DNA of 64,000 nt from Pogonophryne albipinna (taxonomy: Eukaryota > Chordata > Actinopteri > Perciformes > Artedidraconidae), in assembly GCA_028583405.1 (NCBI GenBank), contig CM053250.1, positions 39,009,142-39,073,141 of the forward strand. Reading direction: 5' to 3'. The translations under genes and the position numbers were made by a program. Of the stretch, positions 63,967 through 64,000 are shown in pieces (positions within the stretch are counted from its first letter, which is position 1; each line of letters starts with the position of its first letter). The notes below the pieces were generated by a model, which worked only from the letters and a program-made list of their open reading frames with translations, was not told the DNA's origin and made no database searches.

Positions 63967-64000
63967 TAAATGGTTTGTCCTTGTACTTACTATTTCATGG

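Overview
The window is vertebrate nuclear DNA, almost certainly from a teleost fish. The evidence is intron-bearing genes with GT-AG splice sites, one unmistakable vertebrate gene (zc3h18, plus strand, 48651-54935, 3' part outside the window), and a dense, nested load of transposon families typical of ray-finned fishes: L2/CR1-type LINEs, many hAT elements, PIF/Harbinger and Tc1/mariner relics, a tRNA-derived SINE and retrovirus-like pieces. Most of the sequence is transposon. Many insertions were delimited exactly by finding target-site duplications (TSDs) by eye: 8 bp for hAT, TAA for PIF/Harbinger, TTAA for piggyBac-like, 5 bp for a solo LTR.

Layout. 1-7700: decayed retrovirus-like remnant (integrase C-terminus, later an unassigned ORF with one membrane segment) split by an L2 LINE. 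7700-9423: a repeat with a TTAA-type end, then a complete hAT. 9885-18250: a tangle of L2 LINE pieces (ORF1 with an SGNH-esterase domain, endonuclease, reverse transcriptase) and hAT pieces. 18326-20731: a hAT carrying an L2. 20740-26000: mostly unassigned, with a CA microsatellite, a LINE tail and a Tc1 relic. 26008-32543: terminal inverted repeats filled with a SINE, an RNase H LINE and nested hATs. 32752-33197: a solo LTR. 33787-47037: a 13.25 kb interval with CACTG termini that I interpret as an EnSpm/CACTA-like transposon. It carries two minus-strand genes head to tail: a broken C2H2-finger plus Tnp2-like transposase gene (37896-40632) and an intact four-exon gene of 521 codons (34930-37790) with a PB1-like N-terminus, of the family annotated in fishes as SAMD3-like. 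Several later hATs sit in it. 47236-47682: an unrecognised two-exon minus-strand ORF, divergent from zc3h18. 48640-54935: zc3h18, with a hAT in an intron. 55200-64000: transposon-filled sequence, probably zc3h18 intron, with no further recognisable exon.

How it fits together. The only confident host gene is zc3h18, an RNA-processing factor. The most interesting unit is the CACTA-like element: its transposase-like gene has at least seven disabling lesions while its companion gene is fully open with clean splice sites. That pattern fits either an accessory gene of the element kept by selection or a recently moved, non-autonomous copy. A second theme is modular exchange: hAT and PIF/Harbinger elements with different ends share internal segments, sometimes inverted.
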